DNA from: Deltaproteobacteria bacterium
GTDB lineage: Bacteria; Desulfobacterota; GWC2-55-46
Assembly: GCA_016219015.1 (NCBI GenBank)
Contig: JACRCL010000016.1
Location: forward strand, 1-64,000
Reading direction: 5' to 3'
Length of the DNA: 64,000 nt
A program made the translations under genes and the position numbers. The first letter of the stretch is position 1. The number at the start of each line of letters is the position of its first letter. Positions 33,653 to 42,859 of the stretch are shown here, piece by piece. The notes beneath the pieces are model-generated. The model did not search any database. It worked only from the letters and a program-made list of their open reading frames with translations, and was not told the origin of the DNA.

Positions 33653-34480
33653 GTGAGCGATTTAGCTGAAATAGTAATAGAGCCGAAAAAGGGCTGGATA
33701 CCCGTAAACGTCCGCGAGGTCTGGAGGTTCAGGGAGCTCCTTTACTTCCTCGCCTGGCGCGACGTTAAGGTCAAATACAAGCAGACTTTTATCGGCATAG
33801 CATGGGCCGTGCTCCAGCCCGTGCTCGCCATGCTGATATTCTCGGTTATCTTCGGCCGCTTCGCCAATATGCCGTCGGACGGCGCGCCTTACCCGATATT
33901 CGTATTCATTGGGTTGCTTCCCTGGACCTACTTCGCCTCTGTCCTCGGGCAGTCCACGAACAGCCTCGTGGCTGGCTCCAACCTCCTGAGCAAGGTCTAC
34001 TTCCCGAGGCTCATTATCCCCTTAAGCTCCGCGATAACGGCCCTTATCGATCTATTCTTCGCCTCCCTCGTCCTCGGCGCGATGATGGTCTATTATAAAG
34101 TCGGCATCAGCTTCGGCATTGTCCTCGTGCCAATACTTGTATTCATAACGATGATAAACGCCCTCGGCTTCGGCATCTGGCTATCCGCGCTTAACGTGAG
34201 GTACAGGGACATCCAGTACGCCGTCCCGTTCCTCATCCAGGTTTGGATGTTCGCCACCCCCGTGATATACCCGAGGAACCTTCTCGGGGAGAAGTGGGGC
34301 TGGGTGCTCCTTTTAAACCCAATGGGCGGGGTGATAGAGGCGTTCAGGCCAGCTCTCCTCGGCAACGCGGGGATACCGTGGGCCGGGCTCCTTGTCTCAT
34401 CGGCCATAGGCGCGGCCATATTCATAGGCGGGGTATTCTACTTCCGCCGGGTAGAGCGCTATTTCGCGGACGTGATCTAA
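33653..34480 (+). CDS. wzm: ABC-2 polysaccharide export permease (Wzm)
   Basis: About 275 residues with six membrane segments. LAWRDVKVKYKQTFIGIAWA and LLPWTYFASVLGQSTNSLV are typical of the permease of ABC-transporter-dependent O-antigen/capsule export. The GTG at 33653, with AAGG nine bases upstream, is chosen; a longer frame from 33578 is encoded in the hairpin array. It overlaps the ATPase gene by one base (TAATG). It would move the finished lipid-linked polysaccharide across the inner membrane. Confidence 0.9.
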   Translation: MSDLAEIVIEPKKGWIPVNVREVWRFRELLYFLAWRDVKVKYKQTFIGIAWAVLQPVLAMLIFSVIFGRFANMPSDGAPYPIFVFIGLLPWTYFASVLGQSTNSLVAGSNLLSKVYFPRLIIPLSSAITALIDLFFASLVLGAMMVYYKVGISFGIVLVPILVFITMINALGFGIWLSALNVRYRDIQYAVPFLIQVWMFATPVIYPRNLLGEKWGWVLLLNPMGGVIEAFRPALLGNAGIPWAGLLVSSAIGAAIFIGGVFYFRRVERYFADVI

Positions 34481-35706
34481 TGAAGCAGGTAATAGAGGTA
34501 AAAAACATATCCAAGAGGTACGCCATCGGCGCGAGGCAGTCCTACGGGTCGCTCCGCGAAGAGGTGATGGAGTCGTTCAAGTCCGTCTTCAGGAAAGGCC
34601 CTGCCGCGGACGAGAACTCCATCTGGGCCTTGCAGGACGTATCCTTTACGGTGAACGAGGGCGAGGTCCTCGGCATAATCGGCAGGAACGGCGCGGGCAA
34701 ATCGACGCTCCTCAAGGTGCTTTCGCGCATAACCGAGCCGACGGAAGGCACCATCACCATGCGCGGCAGGGTGGCGAGCCTCCTTGAAGTGGGCACGGGC
34801 TTCCACCCGGAGCTTACCGGCAGGGAGAACATATTCTTAAACGGCGCGCTCCTCGGCATGACGAATAAAGAGATACGCTCCAAGTTCGACGAGATAGTGG
34901 CGTTCTCCGAAATAGAGAAGTTCCTCGACACGCCCGTTAAAAGGTACTCAAGCGGCATGTACGTAAGGCTCGCCTTTGCCGTGGCCGCGCACCTCGAGCC
35001 CGAGATACTTATAATAGACGAGGTCCTGGCCGTGGGCGACGCCGCGTTCCAGAGAAAATGCCTGGGCAAGATGGGGGACGTGGCCAAAGGCGGCAGGACG
35101 GTACTGTTCGTGAGCCATAACATGGCGGCGGTAGAGTCCCTCTGTCAGAGAGCTGTCCTCCTTGCGGGCGGAAAGCTCATTAAAGACGGCAAAGCTGAAG
35201 AGGTCGTAAGCGCCTATAACAGGGAGTCGATCAGAAGGGCTGAGGTAGAGCTTCTTAACCGGCCTGATAGGGCCGGAAGCGGCAGGATAAGGCTTAAGTC
35301 TATAAGTGTAAGTCCTACTAAAGGACGTGATGCAATAAGGTGCGGTGAGAGGATCGATATAAGGGTCAGCCTTGATTCGAGGGAGGAAGTAAGCAGGTAC
35401 GCCGTCCTTTTTTCAATTATCGACTCGATGGGGATGCCTATCTATTGGCTCGATAGCCGTTACGAGCTGAGCCTTCCTGAAGCCGTAAGCTCTTCTTCAG
35501 TCATCAAATGTATTACAAACCCGATTAATTTGATACCAGGCACTTATTATATAAATGCCGCACTCATTGTAAACGGAGAAGTTACTGATCAGGTGGAGTC
35601 TGCTGCCTGCTTTGATGTGGAGGCGGATGATTTCTTCGGAGTGGGCAAGCTCCCCTCGCGCCAGCACGGGACCTGTCTTCTTCCCCAGAGGTGGCATGCC
35701 GAGTAG
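34480..35706 (+). CDS. wzt: ABC polysaccharide export ATPase with Wzt C-terminal domain
   Basis: 408 residues. Walker A is GRNGAGKS (68-75), the ABC signature lies around YSSGMYVRLA (~155-165), and Walker B is ILIIDE (~177-182). The C-terminal ~140 residues form a beta-rich Wzt_C-type domain (KSISVSPTKG, IDIRVSLDSREEVSRYAVLF), which in O9a-type systems recognises a modified chain end. The ATG at 34480 overlaps the wzm stop. A frame continuing further upstream lies within wzm and is not used. The methyltransferases downstream could supply such a terminal modification (inference). Confidence 0.92.
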   Translation: MKQVIEVKNISKRYAIGARQSYGSLREEVMESFKSVFRKGPAADENSIWALQDVSFTVNEGEVLGIIGRNGAGKSTLLKVLSRITEPTEGTITMRGRVASLLEVGTGFHPELTGRENIFLNGALLGMTNKEIRSKFDEIVAFSEIEKFLDTPVKRYSSGMYVRLAFAVAAHLEPEILIIDEVLAVGDAAFQRKCLGKMGDVAKGGRTVLFVSHNMAAVESLCQRAVLLAGGKLIKDGKAEEVVSAYNRESIRRAEVELLNRPDRAGSGRIRLKSISVSPTKGRDAIRCGERIDIRVSLDSREEVSRYAVLFSIIDSMGMPIYWLDSRYELSLPEAVSSSSVIKCITNPINLIPGTYYINAALIVNGEVTDQVESAACFDVEADDFFGVGKLPSRQHGTCLLPQRWHAE

Positions 35707-36226
35707 TTTTTTAAACAGGTCGATTTCAGGTTTAGCAGAAATAGCCGGACGGCTCTGGTCGAGGTTCACGCTCTCCACTTTGGGGATGAACGCTTTATCC
35801 GCGTTCAGGTCTGCTTACTGGCAGTCAAGGCTTGCCTCGTTCGGCGAGGGGAGCCATATATACCCGAATGTGGTCATAAATTCTCCTGAAAAAGTAAGAA
35901 TTGGAAGGAGAGTAAATATCGTCAATTTTGTGCATATGTGGGGAGGAGGAGGGATTGAAATAGGTGACAATACGATAATCGCCTCCCATGTAGTCATTAC
36001 TTCGCAAACACATGATAAATATTCTAAGATATTTCGAGATAGTAACAAAATGGCTCCGGTTATTATAGGGCGGAACTGCTGGATAGGATCAGGAGCCATT
36101 ATCCTTCCGGGCGTGAGCATAGGCGAGGGGTGCGTTATAGGCGCTCAGGCCGTGGTCACTAAAGACATTGAGCCGCGTTCCGTCATTGTCGGCGTGCCAG
36201 CGCGGCTTCTTGAGAAGTTGAAATAA
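35696..36226 (+). CDS. Left-handed beta-helix O-acetyltransferase
   Basis: About 176 residues with hexapeptide repeats (SHIYPNVVINSPEKVRIG, IEIGDNTIIASHVVIT, VIIGRNCWIGSGAIIL, VSIGEGCVIGAQAVVT) and the catalytic-type SQTHDKYS histidine, as in the maltose/galactoside acetyltransferase (WbbJ/LacA) family. The ATG at 35696 follows AGAGG and overlaps the wzt stop, so the gene is coupled to it. It is likely to O-acetylate a sugar of the exported glycan. Confidence 0.8.
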   Translation: MPSSFLNRSISGLAEIAGRLWSRFTLSTLGMNALSAFRSAYWQSRLASFGEGSHIYPNVVINSPEKVRIGRRVNIVNFVHMWGGGGIEIGDNTIIASHVVITSQTHDKYSKIFRDSNKMAPVIIGRNCWIGSGAIILPGVSIGEGCVIGAQAVVTKDIEPRSVIVGVPARLLEKLK

Positions 36227-36257
36227 TGGTGAAAAGCCATTTTAAGAGAAAATTTTA

Positions 36258-37196
36258 ATGCGCTGCCCTGTCTGTGAAAAGGAATGCAGTCCTGCGGGCA
36301 GTCTCTACGACGACCGCTACGGGTACCCCGGAGCCTTTCCGCTCTACGGGTGCGCCTCGTGCGGGCACAAATTTTTAAAGGCCGAATTTTCGGAAGGTGA
36401 TTTAAGAAAGCTCTATTCGGAGTATTACCCCCGCTCAGGCCGGTCGCTCGAAAGCTACATTGTGCCGGAGGAGAAAGCGGGGCTTAAGCCCTGGTTTCAG
36501 GGCGATATGTGCTCGCCTTTCAGGTGGGTGCCGGAGAAGGTAAAGGTGCTCGATATCGGGTGCGGTTTCGGGGAATCGCTCGGCTACTATGAAAAGAGGG
36601 GCTGCGAGGCGTACGGTGTCGAGGCTGACGAGAACATAAGGCGCGTCGCCGAGAGGTTCGGCTTCAAGGTCCATGTTGGGCTATTTGACCCTGATATGTA
36701 TAAAGAGAATTTTTTTGATTATGTGACGATGGCGCAGGTGATCGAGCATGTAGCAGACCCATTGGCGAACTTAAAGGGCGCCGCGAAGGTGCTCAGGCCC
36801 GGAGGCACGCTTATTCTATCGACCCCTAACTCGAACGGCTGGGGCGCACGTTTCTTCGGCAGGAAGTGGATAAACTGGCACGCGCCGTATCACCTCCAGC
36901 ACTTCTCGATAAAGTCCATGAGAATAGCGGCGGAAAATGCCGGGCTTGAGGTAAAGGGGTGGAGGACCGTAACAAGCTCCGAGTGGCTCTACTACCAGTG
37001 GCTCCACCTTGCGGCCTACCCGAAGGCGGGCGAGCCTTCGCCGTTCTGGTCGCAGAAAGAACTGACGAAAAGGCAAGGCCGCCTTGCGGGCGTTATCGCA
37101 TGGCTCCATGCAAGAAAGCTAAACCACTTCGTCACGAGGTTTTTCGATTCAATAGGCATGGGAGATAATTTCGTGTTCGTTCTTACGAAGCCTTGA
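36258..37196 (+). CDS. Class I SAM methyltransferase with N-terminal zinc-ribbon
   Basis: 312 residues. A zinc ribbon (CPVCEKEC ... CASCGHKF) precedes a Methyltransf_23 domain with VLDIGCGFGESLGYY at ~95-109 and AQVIEHVADPLANLKGAAK. Such ribbon-methyltransferase proteins are frequent in O-antigen loci, where they methylate sugars or cap chains. It is the first of three methyltransferases downstream of wzm/wzt. The substrate is unassigned. Confidence 0.78.
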   Translation: MRCPVCEKECSPAGSLYDDRYGYPGAFPLYGCASCGHKFLKAEFSEGDLRKLYSEYYPRSGRSLESYIVPEEKAGLKPWFQGDMCSPFRWVPEKVKVLDIGCGFGESLGYYEKRGCEAYGVEADENIRRVAERFGFKVHVGLFDPDMYKENFFDYVTMAQVIEHVADPLANLKGAAKVLRPGGTLILSTPNSNGWGARFFGRKWINWHAPYHLQHFSIKSMRIAAENAGLEVKGWRTVTSSEWLYYQWLHLAAYPKAGEPSPFWSQKELTKRQGRLAGVIAWLHARKLNHFVTRFFDSIGMGDNFVFVLTKP

Positions 37197-37197
37197 G

Positions 37198-38100
37198 ATG
37201 ATAACCATATTCACCACGGCGAAACCCTTCAAGGGAAAGGCAAGGATAAGCCAGCTCAATGCGCTCCGGAGCTGGAAGGCCCTCGACCCGGAAATAGAAG
37301 TCATGCTCTTCGGCAGGGGCGAGGGGTATGATGAGGCCTCAAGAGAGCTCAAGCTCCTCCATATCCCCGATGTGGAGGTAAGCGCGCGAGGCACGCCCCT
37401 TGTAAGCTCGATGTTCGCCATAGCCGGCGCGCGCGGGAAATATGAGCTTCAGGCGTATATCAACTGCGACATCATCCTTACGGAGGATTTCCTTCTGGCG
37501 GCGCGGCGGATAGACCTGAAGCGCTTCATGATGATCGGCCAGAGGTGGGATATGGACGTTGATGAGGAGATGGATTTTAAAACCGGCCTCTGGCAAAAAA
37601 AATTAAAAGATAAGATGCGCCCCGAAAGCCTCCACCCCCCTACAGGGTGCGACTATTTCCTTTTCAGGCGCGGGACATGGAAGGACCTGCCGCCGCTTAT
37701 CGTGGGCAGGGCGTCTTACGACAACTGGCTCATATACTACTGCCGCTCTAACGGGATTAGCGTGATTGACGCGTCGGATGTTGTCACGGCGATACACCAG
37801 AACCACGACTATTCGCACCTCAAGAAGGGGAAGGAAGAGGCGTGGAGCGGGAGCGAGGCGCGGAACAACTTCAGCCTCACGGGCGGGTACGACACGATAT
37901 TTACGATAATCGACGCTGATATGCGCATTACGGAAAAGGGTCTGGTCAAGAACTATTGCAGGGGGGATCTTTACCGTTTCTTCGAGGTGAAGATGATACT
38001 CAATAAGGACTCGGGCTGGGGGAGGTTTGGACTTTTTGGATTAAGGACGGCGAACAGCCTCTTCAAAAGGTTGCCTATCCACGGGAGGCAAAAGGCATGA
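37198..38100 (+). CDS. GT-A-like putative glycosyltransferase
   Basis: 300 residues. It begins ITIFTTAKPFKGKARISQLN and has INCDIILTED in place of a D-x-D motif, plus a later GRASYDNWLIYYCRS segment. This pattern recurs in surface-polysaccharide loci and is compatible with a GT-A fold nucleotide-sugar transferase. No family with known activity is recognised with confidence. It starts one base after the preceding stop and overlaps the next gene by four bases, so it is firmly part of the operon. Confidence 0.6.
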   Translation: MITIFTTAKPFKGKARISQLNALRSWKALDPEIEVMLFGRGEGYDEASRELKLLHIPDVEVSARGTPLVSSMFAIAGARGKYELQAYINCDIILTEDFLLAARRIDLKRFMMIGQRWDMDVDEEMDFKTGLWQKKLKDKMRPESLHPPTGCDYFLFRRGTWKDLPPLIVGRASYDNWLIYYCRSNGISVIDASDVVTAIHQNHDYSHLKKGKEEAWSGSEARNNFSLTGGYDTIFTIIDADMRITEKGLVKNYCRGDLYRFFEVKMILNKDSGWGRFGLFGLRTANSLFKRLPIHGRQKA

Positions 38101-39017
38101 AAGGGCTGAACGCCCCCATAGTCTTTTTCGCCTACAGGCGCCCGGCGCACGCGAAGGCCTCGCTCGAAGCCCTCTCAAAGTGCGAGGGCGCGAAAGAGAG
38201 CGAGCTGTTCATCTTCTCGGACGGAGCGAAAGGGGAGACGGACAGGAAGCCCGTCGAGGAGGTAAGGGAACTGATAGCGGGCCGCAAATGGTGCGGGCGC
38301 GTGAATATTATCGAGCGCGAAAGGAACCTCGGCCTCGCCGCCTCCGTCATCTCCGGGGTGACGGAGCTTTGCGAAAAGTACGGGCGGGTGATCGTGCTGG
38401 AGGACGACCTCATAGTATCTACCCAATTTTTAAATTACATGAACGATGCCCTGGACATATACCAAAGCACGCCGGAGGTAATGCATATTTCCGGTTATAT
38501 GTTGCCGATTAAGGCAAAATTACCTGAGACATTCTTTTACCGCGCGACGTCTTGCTGGGGCTGGGCGACATGGCAAAGGGCGTGGGATTCATTCGAGCCT
38601 GACCCCAGGAAATTGTTGGATGAGATCATTGAGAAAGGCCTTCTGGAAGAATTCGACGTGAAAGGTTCTACGGGCTTTTCAGAGACCCTGAAGGCCAATG
38701 CCGAGGGCCGCATGAAGACCTGGGCCATAAAATGGTACGCAAGCGTCTTTTTAAAGGGCGGGCTCTGCCTCCACCCAGGGGAGTCGCTCGTCAGGAATAT
38801 AGGCCTTGATGGTTCGGGTGTGCACTGCGGGAAATCCAAGGATTATGACGTTAAGGTCCGGGAACGGAGAATAAAAGATTTTACCGAAGATATAAGGGAA
38901 AACGAGGCCGCTTTAAACGCGATGGTCGAGTTCTATAAATCAATCGGGCCGTCATTAGGCGCGAGTATAATCAATGGATTGAAATCCAGGGGATCAAAAA
39001 TTCTGAGATGGTTCTGA
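38097..39017 (+). CDS. GT2-like glycosyltransferase (GNT-I-like, WGWATW motif)
   Basis: 306 residues. IVFFAYRRPAHAKASLEAL at the N-terminus, GRVIVLEDDLIVS (acidic metal site) and SCWGWATWQRAWDSFEPD in the middle are typical of a GT-A family common in bacterial polysaccharide clusters. It is likely to transfer one sugar of the repeat unit in the cytoplasm. It overlaps both neighbours by 4 and 10 bases. Confidence 0.72.
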   Translation: MKGLNAPIVFFAYRRPAHAKASLEALSKCEGAKESELFIFSDGAKGETDRKPVEEVRELIAGRKWCGRVNIIERERNLGLAASVISGVTELCEKYGRVIVLEDDLIVSTQFLNYMNDALDIYQSTPEVMHISGYMLPIKAKLPETFFYRATSCWGWATWQRAWDSFEPDPRKLLDEIIEKGLLEEFDVKGSTGFSETLKANAEGRMKTWAIKWYASVFLKGGLCLHPGESLVRNIGLDGSGVHCGKSKDYDVKVRERRIKDFTEDIRENEAALNAMVEFYKSIGPSLGASIINGLKSRGSKILRWF

Positions 39018-39952
39018 ACTGCCCGTTATGCAATTCCGGTTCTGTTGCAAGTATAGAGAGCGTCAAGGTATCAGAGCTGGCGGAGCTTTACAGCCAAATG
39101 CTCGGAAGGTCCATAATTGAGGAATTTTCGGGGCATAACGAGTTTGGCTTTTTCCTGTGCGGCGGCTGTGACCTCAGGTTTTTCCATCCGGCTGTTACAG
39201 GCTCGGAGGGATTTTACGAGAGCTTGCAGAAGTTCGACTGGTATTATCTGGAGGATAAGGACGAATACGAGTTCGCCAGAAGATATGTCCCTGAAAATTC
39301 GTGCGTCCTGGAGATAGGGTGCGGCAAGGGGGCCTTCGCCAAAAAGATAGATACCGGAAACTATACGGGCCTGGAATTCAGCTCAAAGGCAAGGGAGATG
39401 GGCGAAAGCGCGGGGATAAGGATCCTGAACGAGACCGTTCAGGCGCATGCGGTAAAAAACGCCGGGAGATACGACGTTGTCTGCTCGTTCCAGGTCTTGG
39501 AGCATATAGCCGACGTAAGCGCGTTCCTGGGGAGTTCGATTGAATGCCTTGCGCCCGGAGGGCGGTATATAATCTCCGTGCCGAGTGCGGATTCCTTCAT
39601 ATCATCGGCAACTAATGCGACCCTTAATCTGCCCCCGCATCATGTTACGCACTGGTCTGATAAGAGTCTTTGTTCGATAGCGTCAATTTTTGACCTTAAA
39701 ATGGTAGAGCTTTACCATGATAAGCTGGCTGATATACACAGCCGTTGGTATTCAATTACCATGGCGCAACAAATGCTTAACGCCATTTTCAGAAAGAAGA
39801 AAAAGCTTATAGACCTGAGCTTTTCAAGCAGGGTTTTAACCAGGCTGGCGGGAATACTGGTTGACCATCATTTAGCCGGGAAGCAAAAAAAAGGCTCTCT
39901 CCCGCGCGGCCATTCCGTAACAGTCGTTTATAGGAAGCCCATAAGGAAATGA
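39008..39952 (+). CDS. Class I SAM methyltransferase with zinc-ribbon N-terminus
   Basis: 314 residues. CPLCNSGS ... CGGCDLRF forms an N-terminal ribbon, followed by VLEIGCGKGAFAKKI and CSFQVLEHIADVSAFL. It is the same general architecture as the protein at 36258, though clearly a different member. A role in methylating a glycan sugar or the non-reducing end is inferred from context. The GTG/ATG region overlaps the preceding gene by 10 bases. Confidence 0.75.
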   Translation: MVLNCPLCNSGSVASIESVKVSELAELYSQMLGRSIIEEFSGHNEFGFFLCGGCDLRFFHPAVTGSEGFYESLQKFDWYYLEDKDEYEFARRYVPENSCVLEIGCGKGAFAKKIDTGNYTGLEFSSKAREMGESAGIRILNETVQAHAVKNAGRYDVVCSFQVLEHIADVSAFLGSSIECLAPGGRYIISVPSADSFISSATNATLNLPPHHVTHWSDKSLCSIASIFDLKMVELYHDKLADIHSRWYSITMAQQMLNAIFRKKKKLIDLSFSSRVLTRLAGILVDHHLAGKQKKGSLPRGHSVTVVYRKPIRK

Positions 39953-39962
39953 ACCGTTTTTT

Positions 39963-41243
39963 ATGAATATCGTTCAGGTAAATACTCATGACGTTCAGGG
40001 CGGAGCAGCAAGGGTGGCATACGGCCTCCACCTCGCGTTCAGGAGCGCAGGCCATGATTCAAAGATGATAGTGGGGGTTAAACGCGGCAGCGACCCGGAC
40101 GTCCTTACAATACACCCGGACAGTGGGTTCTTCGCAAAAAAGGCGCTGAACCTTAAATGGATTTGCTCCGAGTGGATCGAGCAGGCAAGCGGACTCCAGT
40201 ATTTTCTCTTCTCCTCGTCGAGAAGCATAATGCGGAAGGGCCCTGCAAGGAGAGCCGATATAGTGCACTTTCATAATACGCATGGAAGTTACCTGAACCA
40301 GTGGGCTATAAGGGGGGTGTCGCACGAAAAGCCAGTAGTCTGGACGCTTCATGACATGTGGGCCCTTACGGGCCACTGCGCCCATAGCTTCGATTGCGAG
40401 AGATGGAAGACAGGTTGCGGGATGTGCCCGGCGCTGGATACATACCCGTCTATCAGGTCAGACAGGACCCGCATGCTCTGGAAAATAAAATCAAAGGTCT
40501 TCCGGGAATCCGGCATCATCCTGACCGTCCCGTCAAAATGGCTGATGGACAAGCTGCCGGACTCGATACTTTCGCATTTTCCGGCCTATCTCGTGCCAAA
40601 CGCTGTGGACACGGACATCTTCAAGCCAAAAGACAGACAGGCCTTGCGTAAAGCATTAGGGCTCCCTCAGGACAGGTTCATCGCCATTTTTGTGGCGGAT
40701 ACGGGCAGCAGAAATAAATGGAAAGGCTTTGAGCACCTCGTGGGCGCCCTGTCCATAATAAAGAACGGGTACGGCTATAGGCCATACCTCGTGGTTATAG
40801 GGGATGCTGAAAAGTCCTCGCTTGAGGGGATCGGCCTGGAAGGCAGGTCCATAGGGGCCACGAGTGACCCAAGAGTAATCGCCGATTACGATGCCGCGTC
40901 GGATGTATATCTTGCGCCCTCTTTAGCTGAAAACAGCCCTTTAGTGGTGCTTGAGGCCCTCGCCTGCGGGATACCCGTCGTCGCCTTCAGGGTAGGCGGG
41001 GTCCCTGAGATAATCAAGCATATGGAGACCGGCTATATAGCGGGATACAGGGACGAGAGGGATTTCGCGGAGGGCATAAAATGGCTTATGGACATGGACA
41101 GAGGAAAATATCTTGATATGAGCGGAAAATGCGTATCGGAGATAAAAGAAAGGCATACATTAAAGCAGCAGGCGAGCAATTTTCTTGGCGTCTATGAGCA
41201 TGCAATAAAAAAACATCGATATAAAAAAGGGCATCCTCAATGA
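39963..41243 (+). CDS. GT4 glycosyltransferase, WcaC-like
   Basis: 426 residues with a GT-B fold. The N-terminal VNTHDVQGGAARVAYGLH, the cysteine cluster in TGHCAHSFDCERWKTGCGMC (as in WcaC-like colanic-acid transferases) and the C-terminal donor-site APSLAENSPLVVLEALACG (E-x7-E) are visible. It is a retaining transferase of the surface glycan. The next gene overlaps by four bases. Confidence 0.85.
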   Translation: MNIVQVNTHDVQGGAARVAYGLHLAFRSAGHDSKMIVGVKRGSDPDVLTIHPDSGFFAKKALNLKWICSEWIEQASGLQYFLFSSSRSIMRKGPARRADIVHFHNTHGSYLNQWAIRGVSHEKPVVWTLHDMWALTGHCAHSFDCERWKTGCGMCPALDTYPSIRSDRTRMLWKIKSKVFRESGIILTVPSKWLMDKLPDSILSHFPAYLVPNAVDTDIFKPKDRQALRKALGLPQDRFIAIFVADTGSRNKWKGFEHLVGALSIIKNGYGYRPYLVVIGDAEKSSLEGIGLEGRSIGATSDPRVIADYDAASDVYLAPSLAENSPLVVLEALACGIPVVAFRVGGVPEIIKHMETGYIAGYRDERDFAEGIKWLMDMDRGKYLDMSGKCVSEIKERHTLKQQASNFLGVYEHAIKKHRYKKGHPQ

Positions 41244-42175
41244 ACATAACCTACTCCATAGTCGTCCCGGTCTTTAACGAGGCCTCGGTAATGGACGAGC
41301 TCTGCAAAAGGCTCCTTAAGGTCATGGACAATTTGAAAGAGCCTTTCGAGGTCGTATTCGTCGACGACGGCAGCTCGGACGATACCTTCAGGAAGGCCGC
41401 TGAGTGGGTCGGGAAAAGAAAAGAGGTAAAGGCTTTGAGGTTCTCGCGGAACTTCGGCCACCAGATAGCCATAACCGCGGGCATGGACTCTGCCGCTGGA
41501 GAAGCCGTTATCGTCATGGACGGAGACCTCCAGCACCCGCCCGAACTGATCCCGGAGATGATAGCCGCGTGGAAGAGCGGCTATAACGTGGTCAATACCA
41601 TAAGGCAGGAGACCGAAGGCATCCCTCTTAAGAAGAAGCTCTTCTCAAAGGCGTTCTACAAAGTCATAAACCTCGATTCAGAGGTCGTGATACAGCCGGA
41701 CGCCGCAGACTTCAGGCTTATGGACCGCGCCTCGTGCGACGCGTTCAAAGCGCTCCGGGAGCAGGACAGGTTCGTCCGGGGGCTTACGAGCTGGATAGGC
41801 TTCAAGCAGACGAATATCCCGTACAGGGCCGACGCCCGCCACTCGGGGCAGAGCAAGTATTCCTTCTCGAAGATGCTCAAATTCGCCATAAACGGGATAA
41901 CCTCGTTTACTACCCTGCCGCTCAAGGCCGTTGGATTTTTCGGCCTCGCTGTCGCCGGGGTAAGCTTCGTTTATGCGGCTTATGCCCTATATGTCAGGCT
42001 CGTCCTTAACATCGCCGTAGAGGGCTGGACGTCTCTTCTTGTCGGGGTCCTTTTCCTCGGCGGGGTCCAGCTCATAAGCATCGGCGTTTTGGGCGCGTAC
42101 ATAGCGCGGATATTCAGGCAGGTCAAGAACAGGCCTCTTTACATAATCCAGGAGAGGGCGGGGTGGAAGGAATAG
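41240..42175 (+). CDS. Membrane-bound GT2, GtrB/ArnC-like
   Basis: 311 residues: SIVVPVFNEASVMDEL, VFVDDGSSDDT, VMDGDLQHPPELIP (D-x-D), and two C-terminal membrane segments (~235-295). These are the features of undecaprenyl-phosphate glucosyl/hexosyl synthases (GtrB, ArnC, YfdH). The product is a lipid-monophosphate sugar, normally used by a periplasmic GT-C enzyme. No such partner lies in this operon, so the TMTC-like proteins at 0.2-20.5 kb are candidate users (inference). It abuts a methyltransferase gene. Confidence 0.85.
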   Translation: MNITYSIVVPVFNEASVMDELCKRLLKVMDNLKEPFEVVFVDDGSSDDTFRKAAEWVGKRKEVKALRFSRNFGHQIAITAGMDSAAGEAVIVMDGDLQHPPELIPEMIAAWKSGYNVVNTIRQETEGIPLKKKLFSKAFYKVINLDSEVVIQPDAADFRLMDRASCDAFKALREQDRFVRGLTSWIGFKQTNIPYRADARHSGQSKYSFSKMLKFAINGITSFTTLPLKAVGFFGLAVAGVSFVYAAYALYVRLVLNIAVEGWTSLLVGVLFLGGVQLISIGVLGAYIARIFRQVKNRPLYIIQERAGWKE

Positions 42176-42859
42176 ATGGAGAAGAAGGGCCTTTTCTACG
42201 ACAGGTTCGCCTCTGAGTTCGACGCCAAGATGAACATGTACGACACCGACAAGCGCCTCGAGGTGGTATTCGAGAGGCTCTTTAAAAGCGGCGAGCTGAA
42301 GGGCAAAGTCCTGCTGGACGCCGGGAGCGGCACGGGCTGGTTCAGTAGAAGGGCCGTCGAGCTCGGGGCCAGGGTCACCTCGCTCGACGTGGGCGAGAAG
42401 ATCTTGAACGAGGTTAAAAAAAAGTGCGACACCGTGAGGGTCGTCGGCGACGTGACGAATTTGAAGTTCCCGGACAGGTCCTTCGACTGCATAGTATCGA
42501 CCGAGGTGATAGAGCATACTCCCGACCCGGCCAAAGCCATAAAGGAGATGTCGCGGGTGATAAAAAAGGGCGGCGTCCTCGCCCTTACGGTGCCGAACAG
42601 GGCGTGGCACTTCGCGGTTGTCATTGGCAACGCCCTTAAACTGCGGCCCTACGAGGGGTTCGAGAACTGGGTCCGGTACGGCTGGCTTAAAAAGGAGTTA
42701 GAGAAGAACGGCTTCAGGGTCGTGGAGCAGTTCGGGTTCCACGCCCTCCCGTTCGTGTCGCCTAAGCTCTACGGGGTGATAGACCGCCTCGATAAATACG
42801 GGGGCGGCCTGCTCGGGCGCTTCATGGTGAATATCGCGGTAAGGGCGGAGAAGGAGTGA
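42176..42859 (+). CDS. Class I SAM methyltransferase
   Basis: 227 residues, no zinc ribbon. LLDAGSGTGWFSRRA is motif I at ~43-57, followed by TSLDVGEKIL and CIVSTEVIEHTPDPAKAIKE. It is a Methyltransf_11-type enzyme that likely methylates a sugar or lipid-linked intermediate. It begins directly after the GtrB-like stop and overlaps the next GT2 gene by four bases. Confidence 0.75.
   Translation: MEKKGLFYDRFASEFDAKMNMYDTDKRLEVVFERLFKSGELKGKVLLDAGSGTGWFSRRAVELGARVTSLDVGEKILNEVKKKCDTVRVVGDVTNLKFPDRSFDCIVSTEVIEHTPDPAKAIKEMSRVIKKGGVLALTVPNRAWHFAVVIGNALKLRPYEGFENWVRYGWLKKELEKNGFRVVEQFGFHALPFVSPKLYGVIDRLDKYGGGLLGRFMVNIAVRAEKE

Noticed and set aside
34243-34479. N-terminal extension of wzt into wzm
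   Set aside because: The extension overlaps wzm in another frame and is arginine/proline-rich shadow sequence; the TAATG junction at 34480 gives the natural start.
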